32,822 nucleotides of DNA from an uncultured Polaribacter sp. (GCA_905480405.1 CAJQQH010000136.1:1-32822); one strand, 5' to 3'; positions 17,284 through 26,926 are shown, counted from the first letter of the stretch. Translations and numbers: made by a program. Notes: generated from the sequence alone by a model not told the origin.

Positions 17284-18291
17284 ATGAGAAAAACAAATTT
17301 AATACAAAAAAGTAGCGTTCTTTTTTTAGCTACATTAATGTCCTTACTTATTGTAAGTTGTAGTAGTGATGATGACGATGATGACGAATATGGAAACTGG
17401 GTAGAAAGCTCTACCTTTGATGGAAACTCTAGAGCTAACTCTGTAAGTTTTACAATTGGTACTAAAGGATATTTAGTTACAGGTTATGATGGAGATGATT
17501 ATTTAGCCGATACTTGGGAATATAATTCTGATGATGATTATTGGGTACAAAAAGCAAATTTTCCTGGAGTTGCAAGAAGTGGTGCAGTTGGTTTTTCTAT
17601 AAACGGAAAAGGATATTTGGGAACCGGATATGATGGAGATAATGAGCTAAATGATTTTTGGGAATATGATCCTACAACAGATTCTTGGACTCAAAAAGAA
17701 GACTTTGGTGGTACAGCCAGGTATGGAGCTATTGGTTTTTCTGTTGGTAATAACGGTTATATTGGTACAGGGTACGATGGTAGTGAACAAAAAGATTTCT
17801 GGAAATATGATGTTGTAAACGATTCTTGGGAACAATCTGTAGGTTTTGGTGGCGAAAAGCGTCAAAACGCAACTGTTTTTACTATAGACGATGTTGCTTA
17901 TATTGGCCTAGGAATACACAACGGAAGTTACGAAGAAGATTTTTATTCTTTTAATGGATCTACTTGGACACGTTTAACCGATTTGGATGATGATGACGAT
18001 GACGACAATGATTACGAAATATTATTAAGCAGTGGAGCTGGTTTTTCTTTAAACGGAATGGGATATGTTACTACAGGTATTGCAGGTGCAATAACAACAG
18101 AAACATGGTCTTATGATCCTACAACAGATACTTGGGATGAATTACCTGTATTTGAAGGATCTGCAAGACAAAATGCTTCTACTTTTGTTTTTGATAATAA
18201 AGCTTTTGTTTTAATGGGGAGAAGTGGTAGTTATTATTTTGATGATGTTTGGGAGTTTAGACCAGATGAATATGAAAATGAAGATGATTAA
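17284..18291 (+). CDS. Kelch-repeat lipoprotein
   Basis: A 335-residue lipoprotein: lipobox LLIVSCSS (Cys26), an aspartate run right after it, then six Kelch-like blades of about 50 residues, each with a GxGYxGTGYDG-type strand followed by DxWEYDPTTDSW. Such proteins form a six-bladed propeller. A second acidic run (DDDDDDDNDYE, around residue 235) interrupts the fifth blade. The frame can be extended upstream to a TTG at 17206, but the extra residues would bury the signal peptide and overlap the -7 box, so ATG 17284 is chosen. It is divergent from the DUF4270 unit and may belong to the same surface complex. Function unknown; it ends at a strong terminator. Confidence 0.85.
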   Translation: MRKTNLIQKSSVLFLATLMSLLIVSCSSDDDDDDEYGNWVESSTFDGNSRANSVSFTIGTKGYLVTGYDGDDYLADTWEYNSDDDYWVQKANFPGVARSGAVGFSINGKGYLGTGYDGDNELNDFWEYDPTTDSWTQKEDFGGTARYGAIGFSVGNNGYIGTGYDGSEQKDFWKYDVVNDSWEQSVGFGGEKRQNATVFTIDDVAYIGLGIHNGSYEEDFYSFNGSTWTRLTDLDDDDDDDNDYEILLSSGAGFSLNGMGYVTTGIAGAITTETWSYDPTTDTWDELPVFEGSARQNASTFVFDNKAFVLMGRSGSYYFDDVWEFRPDEYENEDD

Positions 18292-18326
18292 TTAGTCATA
18301 TATTTTACTTATAAAGAACCGTTTTG

Positions 18327-18379
18327 GGTTGTATTTTAAGTTACTTTTTAAAGTAATTTAAAATACAACCTTTTTTTTT
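18327..18379 (+). terminator. Terminator of the Kelch lipoprotein gene
   Basis: A long stem of GGTTGTATTTTAA with TTAAAATACAACC plus an inner TTACTTT/AAAGTAA (18327-18370), with one facing mismatch, followed by nine T (18371-18379). Confidence 0.92.
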
Positions 18380-18445
18380 ATGATAAAAACAACAGTTTAT
18401 TGGGAGATTTTTAAGAAAGCTCTTGTATAATTTCGCAATTCTAAA

Positions 18446-19492
18446 ATGATACACAAATTGAGTACTTTTTTAAAAAAAATGAACACAACAGTAATTGTTC
18501 ATTGTCTTTTATGGTTTTTCTTTATCGCAATTACTGCAATACAATCTTATACTAAATTTAGTAAAATACCGAATGATTTTTATATTCTAAATATCATTTT
18601 TATAGCCGTTTTTTACTTAAACTATGCTTTTCTAGTCCCAAAGTTTCTACTAAATAAAAAAATTATTTTATACGTTATAATATCCTTGGCATTAATTCTG
18701 TTTATCATTTTTATTGTAGAACCTTTAATAAAAACTCATATAAACTCCAGACTTTTAAACAACCAATTTAAAAATAATTTCCCAAGACCTAGAGAAGGCA
18801 GAGTTAATTTAAGGCCTCCTATTTTACTGCTTTTATTTTTTGCTTTAAGCACATGTATAAAGTTAGTTTCTGAATGGTATAAGTCTGAAAAAGAACGAAC
18901 AATTACAGCTTCACAAAAAATAAATTCTGAACTATCTTTTTTAAAAGCTCAATTAAATCCTCATTTTTTATTTAACACGCTTAATAGTATTTACTCCTTA
19001 GCAAACAAAAAATCTGACGACACAACAGTTGCCATAGTTACTCTTTCTGAATTAATGAGGTATATGATTTATGAAGCCAATGAAAATGTTATTTCCTTAG
19101 AAAAAGAAGTAGGTTATATTAAAAATTATATCTCTTTACAGTTATTAAGACTAAAAGATTCTAGTGGCGTAAAAATTAATGTTCATGGAGATTTAAATTA
19201 TAAAATTGAACCCTTACTTCTTATTTCTTTTATAGAAAACGCCTTTAAATACGGTACAGATTATAGAGGAAAAACCGATATTAGAGTTGTTATATCTACA
19301 TATAAAAGCACGCTAGAACTTAGTGTCTACAATCTTTCTTCTCTACAAAACACAACTAACAAAAATTCTGGTATAGGTTTAGAAAACATCAAAAACAGAT
19401 TAAATTTATTGTACCCAAACACACATACTTTAGAAATTATAAACACTAAAAAATCTTTTGAAGTCAATTTAAAAATCAAACTAAAAAAATAA
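18446..19492 (+). CDS. LytS-type sensor histidine kinase
   Basis: A 348-residue kinase of the His_kinase (PF06580) family. About residues 15-150 hold four membrane segments without a clear sensor domain, then a helical linker and the phosphoacceptor motif LNPHFLFNTLNSIYSL (His near 173). The ATPase part shows the N box FIENAFKYG (about 264) and the glycine-rich GIGLENIKNRL. It phosphorylates the LytTR regulator encoded three bases downstream. ATG 18446 is used; a second Met at residue 12 could be the true start. Signal unknown. It follows the Kelch gene but a terminator separates them. Confidence 0.93.
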   Translation: MIHKLSTFLKKMNTTVIVHCLLWFFFIAITAIQSYTKFSKIPNDFYILNIIFIAVFYLNYAFLVPKFLLNKKIILYVIISLALILFIIFIVEPLIKTHINSRLLNNQFKNNFPRPREGRVNLRPPILLLLFFALSTCIKLVSEWYKSEKERTITASQKINSELSFLKAQLNPHFLFNTLNSIYSLANKKSDDTTVAIVTLSELMRYMIYEANENVISLEKEVGYIKNYISLQLLRLKDSSGVKINVHGDLNYKIEPLLLISFIENAFKYGTDYRGKTDIRVVISTYKSTLELSVYNLSSLQNTTNKNSGIGLENIKNRLNLLYPNTHTLEIINTKKSFEVNLKIKLKK

Positions 19493-19495
19493 GCT

Positions 19496-20203
19496 ATGAA
19501 ATGTATAATTATTGATGATGAGCCTTTAGCTATAGAATTATTAGAAGATTTTATATCTAAAATTCCGTTTTTAGAATTGGTTGCAAGTTGCTCTAATGGT
19601 TTTGAAGCTACAAGTATTTTACAAGAACAAAAAATAGATTTAATTTTTACCGATATAGAAATGCCAGATTTTTCTGGAATCGATTTTATTAAATCATTAG
19701 AAGTTAAACCTCTTTTTATTTTTACAACAGCCTACTCACATTATGCGGTTGAAGGTTTTAATTTAAATGCAATAGATTATTTGGTAAAACCAATACCTTT
19801 TCATCGCTTTTTAAAAGCTGCTACGAGAGCACAAAATTTATTAAGTTTAAAAATAGAAGAAGAAAAACCAACTTTAGATAAAGAAAATATTCAAGAATTT
19901 ATTTTTGTGAAATCTGAATATGAGAATTTAAAAATTAACTTATCCGATATAAAATATATAGAATCTTTAAAAGATTATATTAAAATACATACACATAAAG
20001 AAAAACCTATTTTAACTTTAAGCAGTCTTAAAAGCTTTGAAGAAAAACTAGGAAAACTGAATTTTATACGTGTACATAAATCTTATATTGTTTCTTTAAA
20101 ACATATATATTCTGTACAGAGAAATAGAATAATTATTGATGATAATTGGATACCTATTGGTTTAAACTATAGAGATGATTTCATCAAAAAAATAGATAAT
20201 TAA
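19496..20203 (+). CDS. LytTR-family response regulator
   Basis: A 235-residue AlgR/LytR-type regulator. The receiver domain spans about residues 1-118, with acidic pocket DDE near residue 7, the phosphorylated aspartate in IFTDIEMPDFSG (about 53), and the lysine of YLVKPIPF. A LytTR DNA-binding domain fills about 132-235 (YIESLKDYIKIHT, then FIRVHKSYIVSL). It is the partner of the kinase directly upstream (3-base gap), and no target operon is obvious beside it. LytTR proteins bind two direct repeats ahead of their targets; none was recognised around this pair. Confidence 0.95.
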   Translation: MKCIIIDDEPLAIELLEDFISKIPFLELVASCSNGFEATSILQEQKIDLIFTDIEMPDFSGIDFIKSLEVKPLFIFTTAYSHYAVEGFNLNAIDYLVKPIPFHRFLKAATRAQNLLSLKIEEEKPTLDKENIQEFIFVKSEYENLKINLSDIKYIESLKDYIKIHTHKEKPILTLSSLKSFEEKLGKLNFIRVHKSYIVSLKHIYSVQRNRIIIDDNWIPIGLNYRDDFIKKIDN

Positions 20204-20215
20204 GCCATTAAGAAA

Positions 20216-20818
20216 CTACAATTCAATAGTTCTAAAAGTTAAATTAATTCGCGGTGTATTTACTTTTTTTGTAGGAGGCAATCTATGTAACCAATTTGTT
20301 TGTGTTCCTTTTTTCATCACCAATAAACTACCTCTTTCTAAAAAAACATCTATTCTTTGTTTATTTTCTTTGTGTTTAAAAGAAAACTTACGTTCTGCGC
20401 CTAATGATAATGAAGCAATTGCGCCGCCTTTTTTCAACATTTTCTCTCCGTCAGAATGATAAGCCATTCCTTCCTCTCCTGTATGATATAAATTTAATAA
20501 ACAAGAATTAAAAGTTTCGCCACTTTCTTGCTCTACTATATTTTTTAACTCTAATAATTCTTTTGTAAAAATATTAGCGGTTTTAGTAACTTTAGAATAT
20601 GTATAAGAATACTCAGATTCTCCATACCAAGCTACTTTACGTTTAGTAATTATTTTCTTACCAAAAATAATTGCTTCATCATTTTTCCAAATTATTGTAT
20701 TCATTAATTGTTGATAATAAAACTCTGTCTCCTGTTTAGTTAAAATTACTCCATGATAATTTGTAATGCCATCAAAAGGTAAAATATTTTTTATTGTTTC
20801 GGTAGAAAATAAATCCAT
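20216..20818 (-). CDS. AlkB-like 2-oxoglutarate/Fe(II) dioxygenase
   Basis: A 200-residue enzyme of the AlkB family, which removes alkyl groups from bases in DNA or RNA by oxidation. The iron ligands are visible: His121 and Asp123 in AYHSDGE and His178 in NWLHRLP; the 2-oxoglutarate-binding arginines are Arg190 and Arg196 in PRINLTFR. The recognition-lid segment has VAWYGESEYSYTYS. Length and order match the short AlkB-homologue group common in Bacteroidota (ALKBH2/3-like). It is convergent with the LytTR gene, only 12 bases apart. Confidence 0.9.
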   Translation of the reverse strand: MDLFSTETIKNILPFDGITNYHGVILTKQETEFYYQQLMNTIIWKNDEAIIFGKKIITKRKVAWYGESEYSYTYSKVTKTANIFTKELLELKNIVEQESGETFNSCLLNLYHTGEEGMAYHSDGEKMLKKGGAIASLSLGAERKFSFKHKENKQRIDVFLERGSLLVMKKGTQTNWLHRLPPTKKVNTPRINLTFRTIEL

Positions 20819-20890
20819 GAATTAAAAGTACTAAAAAAACCTCAACAAAAAAGAAATATCAAAATCAATAATTCTTTCTTTTTTTTTTAC

Positions 20891-20924
20891 AAAAAAATAG
20901 CCCAAAGTATAAACTTTGGGCTAT
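20891..20924 (-). terminator. Terminator of the large LamG/beta-helix gene
   Basis: ATAGCCCAAAGT (20897-20908) pairs with ACTTTGGGCTAT (20913-20924). On the minus strand the stem is followed by seven T (20897-20891), fitting the end of the gene whose stop is at 20969. Confidence 0.9.
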
Positions 20925-20968
20925 AAAATCTGAATTAAAAAATGGGGCTACTATACTTATTGTCAGTC

Positions 20969-23900
20969 TTAATTTTTAACTACTTTTTTAATTGCTTGTT
21001 TACCATCTACTGTTGTTATTTTTACTAAATAAATACCTTTTGCTACTGAGCTTATGTTTATTTTTTTAGTTCTAAATTTCTGAACAACCTGACCTTGTAA
21101 ATTAAATAATTCGATTGTTTTAACCTCTTCTTGTAAACCAAAAGTTAAATTTCCTTTTGTAGGATTCGGGTACATCTCAAAATCTAATCTATTAATATCA
21201 TTTACACTTGCAGTTGCACTAAATGTTGCTGTTATGTTTTTATCAGCATCCATAGTAATACTAAAAGGAGATGTAGTTCCTGTAGCATCACCTGTAAAAC
21301 CTGTAAAACCATAACCCGCATCAGGTGTCGCAACTAAACTTAAAACTGTTCCGTCTGCATAAGTTCCATTTGTAGCAGAACCGCTTGCTAAAGTAACCGT
21401 TCCGTTTCCTACAATTGTTACATTTAAAGTTCTCTGTATTTGACTAAATATAGCAGTTACTGTTTTGTCTGCATCCATAGTAATACTTAATGGATTTGTT
21501 GTTCCTGTAGCATCTCCAGACCATCCATCAAACTGATAACCAGAATCTGGAACTGCTGTTAAACTAACTACGGTACCGTCTGCAAAAGTACCTGAATTAT
21601 TAATTACATTTGAAGGAGTTGGATTTACATTTATAGTTCCGTTTGTTTCTACTATAGTTAATGTATATTCAATTAAACTAAAAGTAGCTGTAACTGTTTT
21701 GTCTGAATCCATTGTAACATTTACTGATGCTGTTGCACCACTCACATCTCCAGACCATCCATCAAATTGATATCCTGCAGCTGGTGTAGCTGTTAAACCT
21801 ACAACCGTTCCGTAATCATAAGTTCCGTTTGTTGGGTTAGGATTTGTTGCAACTGAACCATTTGCAGCATTAATTGTTAATGCATGTTGGATTAAACTAA
21901 AAGTAGCTGTAACTGTTTTGTCTGCATCCATTGTAACATTTACTGATGCTGTTGCACCACTCACATCTCCAGACCATCCATCAAATTGATATCCAGCAGC
22001 TGGTGTAGCTGTTAAACCTACAACTGTTCCGTTATCATAAGTTCCGTTTATTGGATTAGGGTTTGTTGCAACTGTACCATTAGTAGCATTAATTGTTAAT
22101 GTACGCTGGATTAAACTAAATGTAGCTGTTACTGTTTTATCTGCATCCATTGTTACATTTACTGATGCTGTTGCACCACTAGCATCTCCAGACCAACCAT
22201 CAAATTGATATCCAGCAGCTGGTGTTGCTGTTAAACCCACAACTGTTCCCTCATCATAAGTTCCGTTTATTGGATTAGGATTTGTTGCAACTGTACCATT
22301 TGTAGCATTAATTGTTAATGTACGTTGAGCTGCAGGTATTAAGCTAAACATTGCTGTTACTGTTTTAGCTGAATCCATAGTAATACTTACTGAACTAGTT
22401 GACCCCGTTAAAGCACCAGACCAACCATCAAATTGATAACCGGCATCTGGTGTTGCTGTTAAAGCTACCACAGTTCCGTTTAAATAAGTACCATTTGTTG
22501 GATATGGGCTAGGAGTTACTGTTCCGTTTACTGCATTTAAAGTTAAAGTACGTTTTATTAAGCTAAAATTTGCTGTATAAGTTTTATCTGTATCCATTGT
22601 AACACTTAACGGATTAGTTGAACCACTAGCATCTCCAGACCAACCATCAAACTGATAACCTGCATGTGGGTTTGCTAATACAGAAACTATTGTACCGTCT
22701 ACATAAGTACCATTTGTAGGGTTTGGGTTTGTAGTTACATCTCCATTACCAGCAGATATTGTTGTTAAAGTTCTATTTATTACAATAGTACTAGGACTAG
22801 AACCAGTCTCATATGAGCCCATATCTACCGTATTATTAAAAATACGTTGGTTTCCTAATAAATCAGTAGTAGTTGTTACATAATTATTATCTCCACTATC
22901 TTCCGCTGGCGAACCTGTTGTTAATGTAAAATCTCCATTTGACAAATTTGTAAATAATGGATCTGAATCACTTGTAGCAGTTGCTGAAGTAATTGTAGCA
23001 TCGTTAAAATTATTTTCATCTATAGAATTATATACATTTACAGAAGCTACTGGTATTTTATAAAGATCTGTAATTGATCTCGTTACTGCTCCACCGGTAG
23101 TTTTATTATTCCAAAATATAGAATTCGATATTATCGCATTAAAGGTTCCAAAAAAACCAGGAGATCTACTAATAGCTAATACTGCATGTGTAGAAGCATT
23201 TAAACTTTGTTGAGTACCTGTATCTGTATTATTGACTAATGTATTATTTGTAAAATTAAAATTAACATCAGAAGTACTACCTAACATTCTAAACCAACCT
23301 GCACTACCACTATAAGCTAATGCTGAAGAAGTTAAATCTGCAACCGTATTGTTGTTAAATAATGTGTTAGAAATATTTATATCCACATTAGTATTACTTT
23401 TTATAGCACTATAAATACTAGTACCATAACGAGACATATTATTCGTAAATTCACAATTCTCTATAGTTAATAAACCTCTTGTTCCTGCAGTGTTATTTAA
23501 CTCAAATTCAGCCATTAAACCAGCATTCGCATTTCTAGAAACATTATTCTTAATAATACAATTCTTAAGCGTTAATTTAGAAACGGCTATATTTTTTACA
23601 ATTGCACCTCCATGCTCTGTAGTATTTATACTATTATGAGCATCACTTATTGTTAAACCATCCAAAAGTAAATCATTTCCTGTTGCTGTAATATTAACAA
23701 TATGAAAACTATTTACATTTTGACGTGTTGAATTACTATAATTATCTAAGTAACCAGTAACATTTACATCATTTCCTTGTAAATCACCAGATAAAATAGT
23801 TTCATTCATTCCAAAAATTCTGTCCGAAATTTTTGTTTCTGTTCCAGCAAAGCCTCCATAAATTTTTAGACCACTCTTTGTTATATTATAATAAACGTTT

Positions 23901-26557
23901 GAATCTGATGCACTTGGAGTATATGTACCACCAGCAACCCAAATTTCAGAATTATTATTAGTATTTGCTAAAGCAGTATTTAAATCTGTATAGGCATCTG
24001 CCCAAGTTAAACCATTATTGTTTCCTGTAGCATTTGCATCAACATACATTCTTGATTTTGAAAAATTAGCTGTAACAGTTAATGTATTATTTACCAATAC
24101 ACCTAATGTGTTTGTATTTCCTACAACATCTCCTGTCCAACCATTAAATTCATACCCAGCTTCTGGTGTAGCAACTAAACTTAATGATGTACCATAATCA
24201 TAACTTTTAGAAGCAGGATGATTTACTGTTCCATTTCCAACAACTAGTACATTTAATTTGTAGGTAATGGATGCATAAGGATCAAATTCATATGGTCCCA
24301 TATCAACAATACTTTCAATAATTCTGTCTTTACCTAATAAATCTTTAGTAATTAATGCTGGTAATTTTGAATTATCTCCTGTATTAATTGCAGGTGAACC
24401 TGTTAATAATATAAACTCATTATTAGCTACATCTTTTAGTAAAGGGTCTGTATTACTTGTATTTGTTAGGTTAGCTGCTGTTAATCTAGAAAAGCTACCT
24501 TCATCAATTGAGTTTGTTACTGTAACATTTCCTAAAGTTGCACTTATTCCTGTTATAGAATTGGCTACTACACCACCTACAATTGTATTGTTCCAAAAAA
24601 TACTGTTTGCAACTTCAAGATTCATTGTTCCATTATAATCTGTAGAAGCTCCAACAGTTCCTCTATTTGTGTTACTCATAGAAGAATGTGTACCAATATC
24701 ATTATTATTAACATATGTGTTATTAATTAAACTAGCATTTACTATAGTAGAACCATCACCAATTGCCCTTAACCAACCAGAACTACCTCCAGTACTATTT
24801 CCACTACCACTTAAATCTCTAGTTTCATTATTACTAAATAAAGAATTACTTACATTAAATGTAAAAGTACCACCAGATCTAGCCCATGCACTAAAAGAGG
24901 TACAAAGACGTGCAAGATTGTTATCAAAAATGCAATTTTCTATATCTAATGTTCCCCCACCTGATGTAAATTCAGCATATATTCCAGCAGCATTATAAGC
25001 AACATTATTTTTAATATTACAGTTTTTTACGGTTAGTGAGTTTACAGGTTTTGCTTTAAAAATTGCACCACCAGCAGCATTATCTCCAGAATCATTTGCT
25101 ACTCCATCTCTAATTGTAAAACCATCTAAAACAGTACCATGTTTATTTATTTCTACAACATGATAAGCATTTTCACCTCTAACAGTTCCTCCAATAGCTC
25201 CAGCATCATTCCCTGCTAAATCACCAGATAAAATAGTTTCATTAGCTTTCAAATCTCTTTCACTTAAAGTAGTTTCTGTACCATTAAAACCTCCATAAAA
25301 TTCAACATTGCTTTTGTCTATTATAAAAGAACCATTTCTATCTGAAGCATGAGGTGTATAAGTACCTTGAGCAATCCAAACTTTAGTATTGTCATCTATT
25401 GTACTTAATGCAACTTGTAAGTCTGTGAATGCATTTGCCCAAGAAGACCCATCATTTAACCCAGTAGCATCTTTTTTTACATAATAAGGGATATCTTCTC
25501 TAATTGTATTAAAAGTTATTGAGTCAGACCAACCTGCACAACCACCTTGTTTCTTTATATAAACTTTATATTCAGATTGACTATCTAAATTGGTTAAAGT
25601 AACTGAATTAGTACTTACAGAATTCACAATAACAGCATTACTAAAAGCTTCTGAGCTTTTATGATAAGCAACATCATAAGTATCTGAACCAACTATAGAA
25701 ACATCTGCACTATTTGATGTAATATTAGTTGCTGAAATTGTATTTGTTGGCAGAATTAAACATGCACTATTAACATTAAAAACAGCATCAATTTCTGTTA
25801 ATGAAAGTACTCTATTATAAAATAACACTTCATCTAAATCATCATTGTATCGATTAACAGCCGTAAAAGAATTACTCCTATTATTAGCTATTGTTACATT
25901 ACCATTAGTTTCCCAATTCCCATTTGTATAAAAACCTAACTCTGTACTTTTAGCTAAAGATATTGTTTGGTCTAAAACATTATCTATATAAAGGTTTGCT
26001 GTAGTTCTGTAGGTATAAATTAATCTACCATCTCTATATTGTCCACTATTTGTTACTACTAAATCTATTGTAGCTATAACATGATGCCAATTACCATCTG
26101 CTACTGACATTGTGGAAACCTTTTTTTGACCAACAAGACCTATGTTAGAGGCTGCAAAACGTTGTTGAACGGTTAACGAAATTTTACCACTTTGTAGTGC
26201 AAAATAATAACCAGACCAATTATCTATGTTATCTGTTACCGAATTTCTAGCGTGCGCATCATCTATAATTGTTTTTACCGTAGTATCACTATTTGTTGTT
26301 TTAACCCAAAAACTAATAGTTGCTTTGCTAGGCAAAACTAAATCTGGTCTTGTTAAATGATCTCCATTTAAAGAAACAGCATTATCAACAACCCCAAACC
26401 TATCATTTATATTTGTAAGTGAAGTTCCATTTTGTGTAAGAGTCCCTATGCTTCCATTGGTAAAATCATAATTCCCAATTAAACCATTTGTTGGTATTTG
26501 AGCAAAAGCACTACCTACAAGTAGCATGCTTATTAGTATTAATAATTTTGTTTTCAT
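20969..26557 (-). CDS. Giant T9SS surface protein: LamG, Fn3, two beta-helices, eight InlB-like repeats
   Basis: A 1862-residue exported protein. Order: signal peptide (cut near AFA-Q, residue 19); LamG/concanavalin-like domain (about 20-265); Fn3-like domain (about 266-355); first right-handed beta-helix module (about 359-760, opening YVKKDATGLNDGSSWANAF); one InlB B-like repeat (about 765-835); a second beta-helix module (about 837-1245, opening MYVDANATGNNNGLTWADAY); seven tandem InlB B-like repeats (about 1262-1780) with the GYQFDGWSGD core; and a type A T9SS sorting domain (about 1783-1862, FEMYPNPTKGNLTF and KGIYLVKI). It would be exported by the type IX system and anchored or released at the surface. 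Either adhesion or polysaccharide binding and cleavage is possible; no catalytic residues were identified. Three of the InlB repeats are almost identical in DNA. Confidence 0.9.
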   Translation of the reverse strand: MKTKLLILISMLLVGSAFAQIPTNGLIGNYDFTNGSIGTLTQNGTSLTNINDRFGVVDNAVSLNGDHLTRPDLVLPSKATISFWVKTTNSDTTVKTIIDDAHARNSVTDNIDNWSGYYFALQSGKISLTVQQRFAASNIGLVGQKKVSTMSVADGNWHHVIATIDLVVTNSGQYRDGRLIYTYRTTANLYIDNVLDQTISLAKSTELGFYTNGNWETNGNVTIANNRSNSFTAVNRYNDDLDEVLFYNRVLSLTEIDAVFNVNSACLILPTNTISATNITSNSADVSIVGSDTYDVAYHKSSEAFSNAVIVNSVSTNSVTLTNLDSQSEYKVYIKKQGGCAGWSDSITFNTIREDIPYYVKKDATGLNDGSSWANAFTDLQVALSTIDDNTKVWIAQGTYTPHASDRNGSFIIDKSNVEFYGGFNGTETTLSERDLKANETILSGDLAGNDAGAIGGTVRGENAYHVVEINKHGTVLDGFTIRDGVANDSGDNAAGGAIFKAKPVNSLTVKNCNIKNNVAYNAAGIYAEFTSGGGTLDIENCIFDNNLARLCTSFSAWARSGGTFTFNVSNSLFSNNETRDLSGSGNSTGGSSGWLRAIGDGSTIVNASLINNTYVNNNDIGTHSSMSNTNRGTVGASTDYNGTMNLEVANSIFWNNTIVGGVVANSITGISATLGNVTVTNSIDEGSFSRLTAANLTNTSNTDPLLKDVANNEFILLTGSPAINTGDNSKLPALITKDLLGKDRIIESIVDMGPYEFDPYASITYKLNVLVVGNGTVNHPASKSYDYGTSLSLVATPEAGYEFNGWTGDVVGNTNTLGVLVNNTLTVTANFSKSRMYVDANATGNNNGLTWADAYTDLNTALANTNNNSEIWVAGGTYTPSASDSNVYYNITKSGLKIYGGFAGTETKISDRIFGMNETILSGDLQGNDVNVTGYLDNYSNSTRQNVNSFHIVNITATGNDLLLDGLTISDAHNSINTTEHGGAIVKNIAVSKLTLKNCIIKNNVSRNANAGLMAEFELNNTAGTRGLLTIENCEFTNNMSRYGTSIYSAIKSNTNVDINISNTLFNNNTVADLTSSALAYSGSAGWFRMLGSTSDVNFNFTNNTLVNNTDTGTQQSLNASTHAVLAISRSPGFFGTFNAIISNSIFWNNKTTGGAVTRSITDLYKIPVASVNVYNSIDENNFNDATITSATATSDSDPLFTNLSNGDFTLTTGSPAEDSGDNNYVTTTTDLLGNQRIFNNTVDMGSYETGSSPSTIVINRTLTTISAGNGDVTTNPNPTNGTYVDGTIVSVLANPHAGYQFDGWSGDASGSTNPLSVTMDTDKTYTANFSLIKRTLTLNAVNGTVTPSPYPTNGTYLNGTVVALTATPDAGYQFDGWSGALTGSTSSVSITMDSAKTVTAMFSLIPAAQRTLTINATNGTVATNPNPINGTYDEGTVVGLTATPAAGYQFDGWSGDASGATASVNVTMDADKTVTATFSLIQRTLTINATNGTVATNPNPINGTYDNGTVVGLTATPAAGYQFDGWSGDVSGATASVNVTMDADKTVTATFSLIQHALTINAANGSVATNPNPTNGTYDYGTVVGLTATPAAGYQFDGWSGDVSGATASVNVTMDSDKTVTATFSLIEYTLTIVETNGTINVNPTPSNVINNSGTFADGTVVSLTAVPDSGYQFDGWSGDATGTTNPLSITMDADKTVTAIFSQIQRTLNVTIVGNGTVTLASGSATNGTYADGTVLSLVATPDAGYGFTGFTGDATGTTSPFSITMDADKNITATFSATASVNDINRLDFEMYPNPTKGNLTFGLQEEVKTIELFNLQGQVVQKFRTKKINISSVAKGIYLVKITTVDGKQAIKKVVKN
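21668..22324 (-). repeat. Three near-identical 219-bp tandem repeats coding InlB-like domains
   Basis: Equivalent bases recur exactly 219 apart (for example 22324, 22105 and 21886, the first base of each unit), giving three 73-residue units that differ at only a few positions. Neighbouring units on either side are clearly more divergent. Recent duplication, unequal crossing-over or gene conversion is implied, so copy number may vary between strains. Confidence 0.85.
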
Positions 26558-26590
26558 TTTTATTGTTTTAATTAATTAGATTGTTTTATG

Positions 26591-26641
26591 CAATGATATT
26601 ATTTTGTAATAGTTCTAAAAGAAAGCGGTTTATGAATAGCA
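26591..26641 (-). promoter_or_regulatory. Promoter and upstream box of the giant surface gene
   Basis: On the minus strand TATCATTG (26598-26591) is a -7-like box 33 bases before the ATG. A 13-base box TGCTATTCATAAA (26641-26629) lies 30 bases upstream of it. The same box recurs at the same distance in front of the pseudogene at 31997-32281, with further matches between box and -7 element. Confidence 0.5.
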
Positions 26642-26752
26642 ATTTGGATTTGTAAATGGTAAAACATCTTAGTTTACTAGTTACTTATTGATAAAAAAGC
26701 GTGAAAGAATATTTTTAAAAGGTTTCTTTTATCTACTGTTTTCTAATAAAAC

Positions 26753-26775
26753 CTCGCAAGCAAATTACTTGCGAG
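26753..26775 (-). terminator. Possible terminator of the vestigial gene
   Basis: CTCGCAAG (26753-26760) pairs with CTTGCGAG (26768-26775). On the minus strand the stem is followed by GTTTTATT, a weak T tract. It lies downstream of the 26-codon vestigial frame at 27007-26927 and upstream of the giant gene, so it may be the surviving end of a lost gene. Confidence 0.4.
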
Positions 26776-26926
26776 ATTAAAAAAACACTCTAAACTACTC
26801 TTCTACTCTTTCATAATTTTTTTGACTACAACGCTTCAACTTTCTTATTTTAGTTTATTCTTTAATATATTTTAAAATCAAGTAAAGCTGCTAAAATCTT
26901 GTTTGCTTATCGGTTTTAAAATTGAC

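Noticed and set aside
21668..22324. Regular 219-bp repeats considered as a CRISPR-like array
   Set aside because: Units are contiguous, in frame and coding; no spacers.
24669..24998. 109-codon open frame on the plus strand inside the giant surface gene
   Set aside because: Antisense to a clearly coding repeat-rich gene, leucine-rich translation without family features; a shadow of the real frame.
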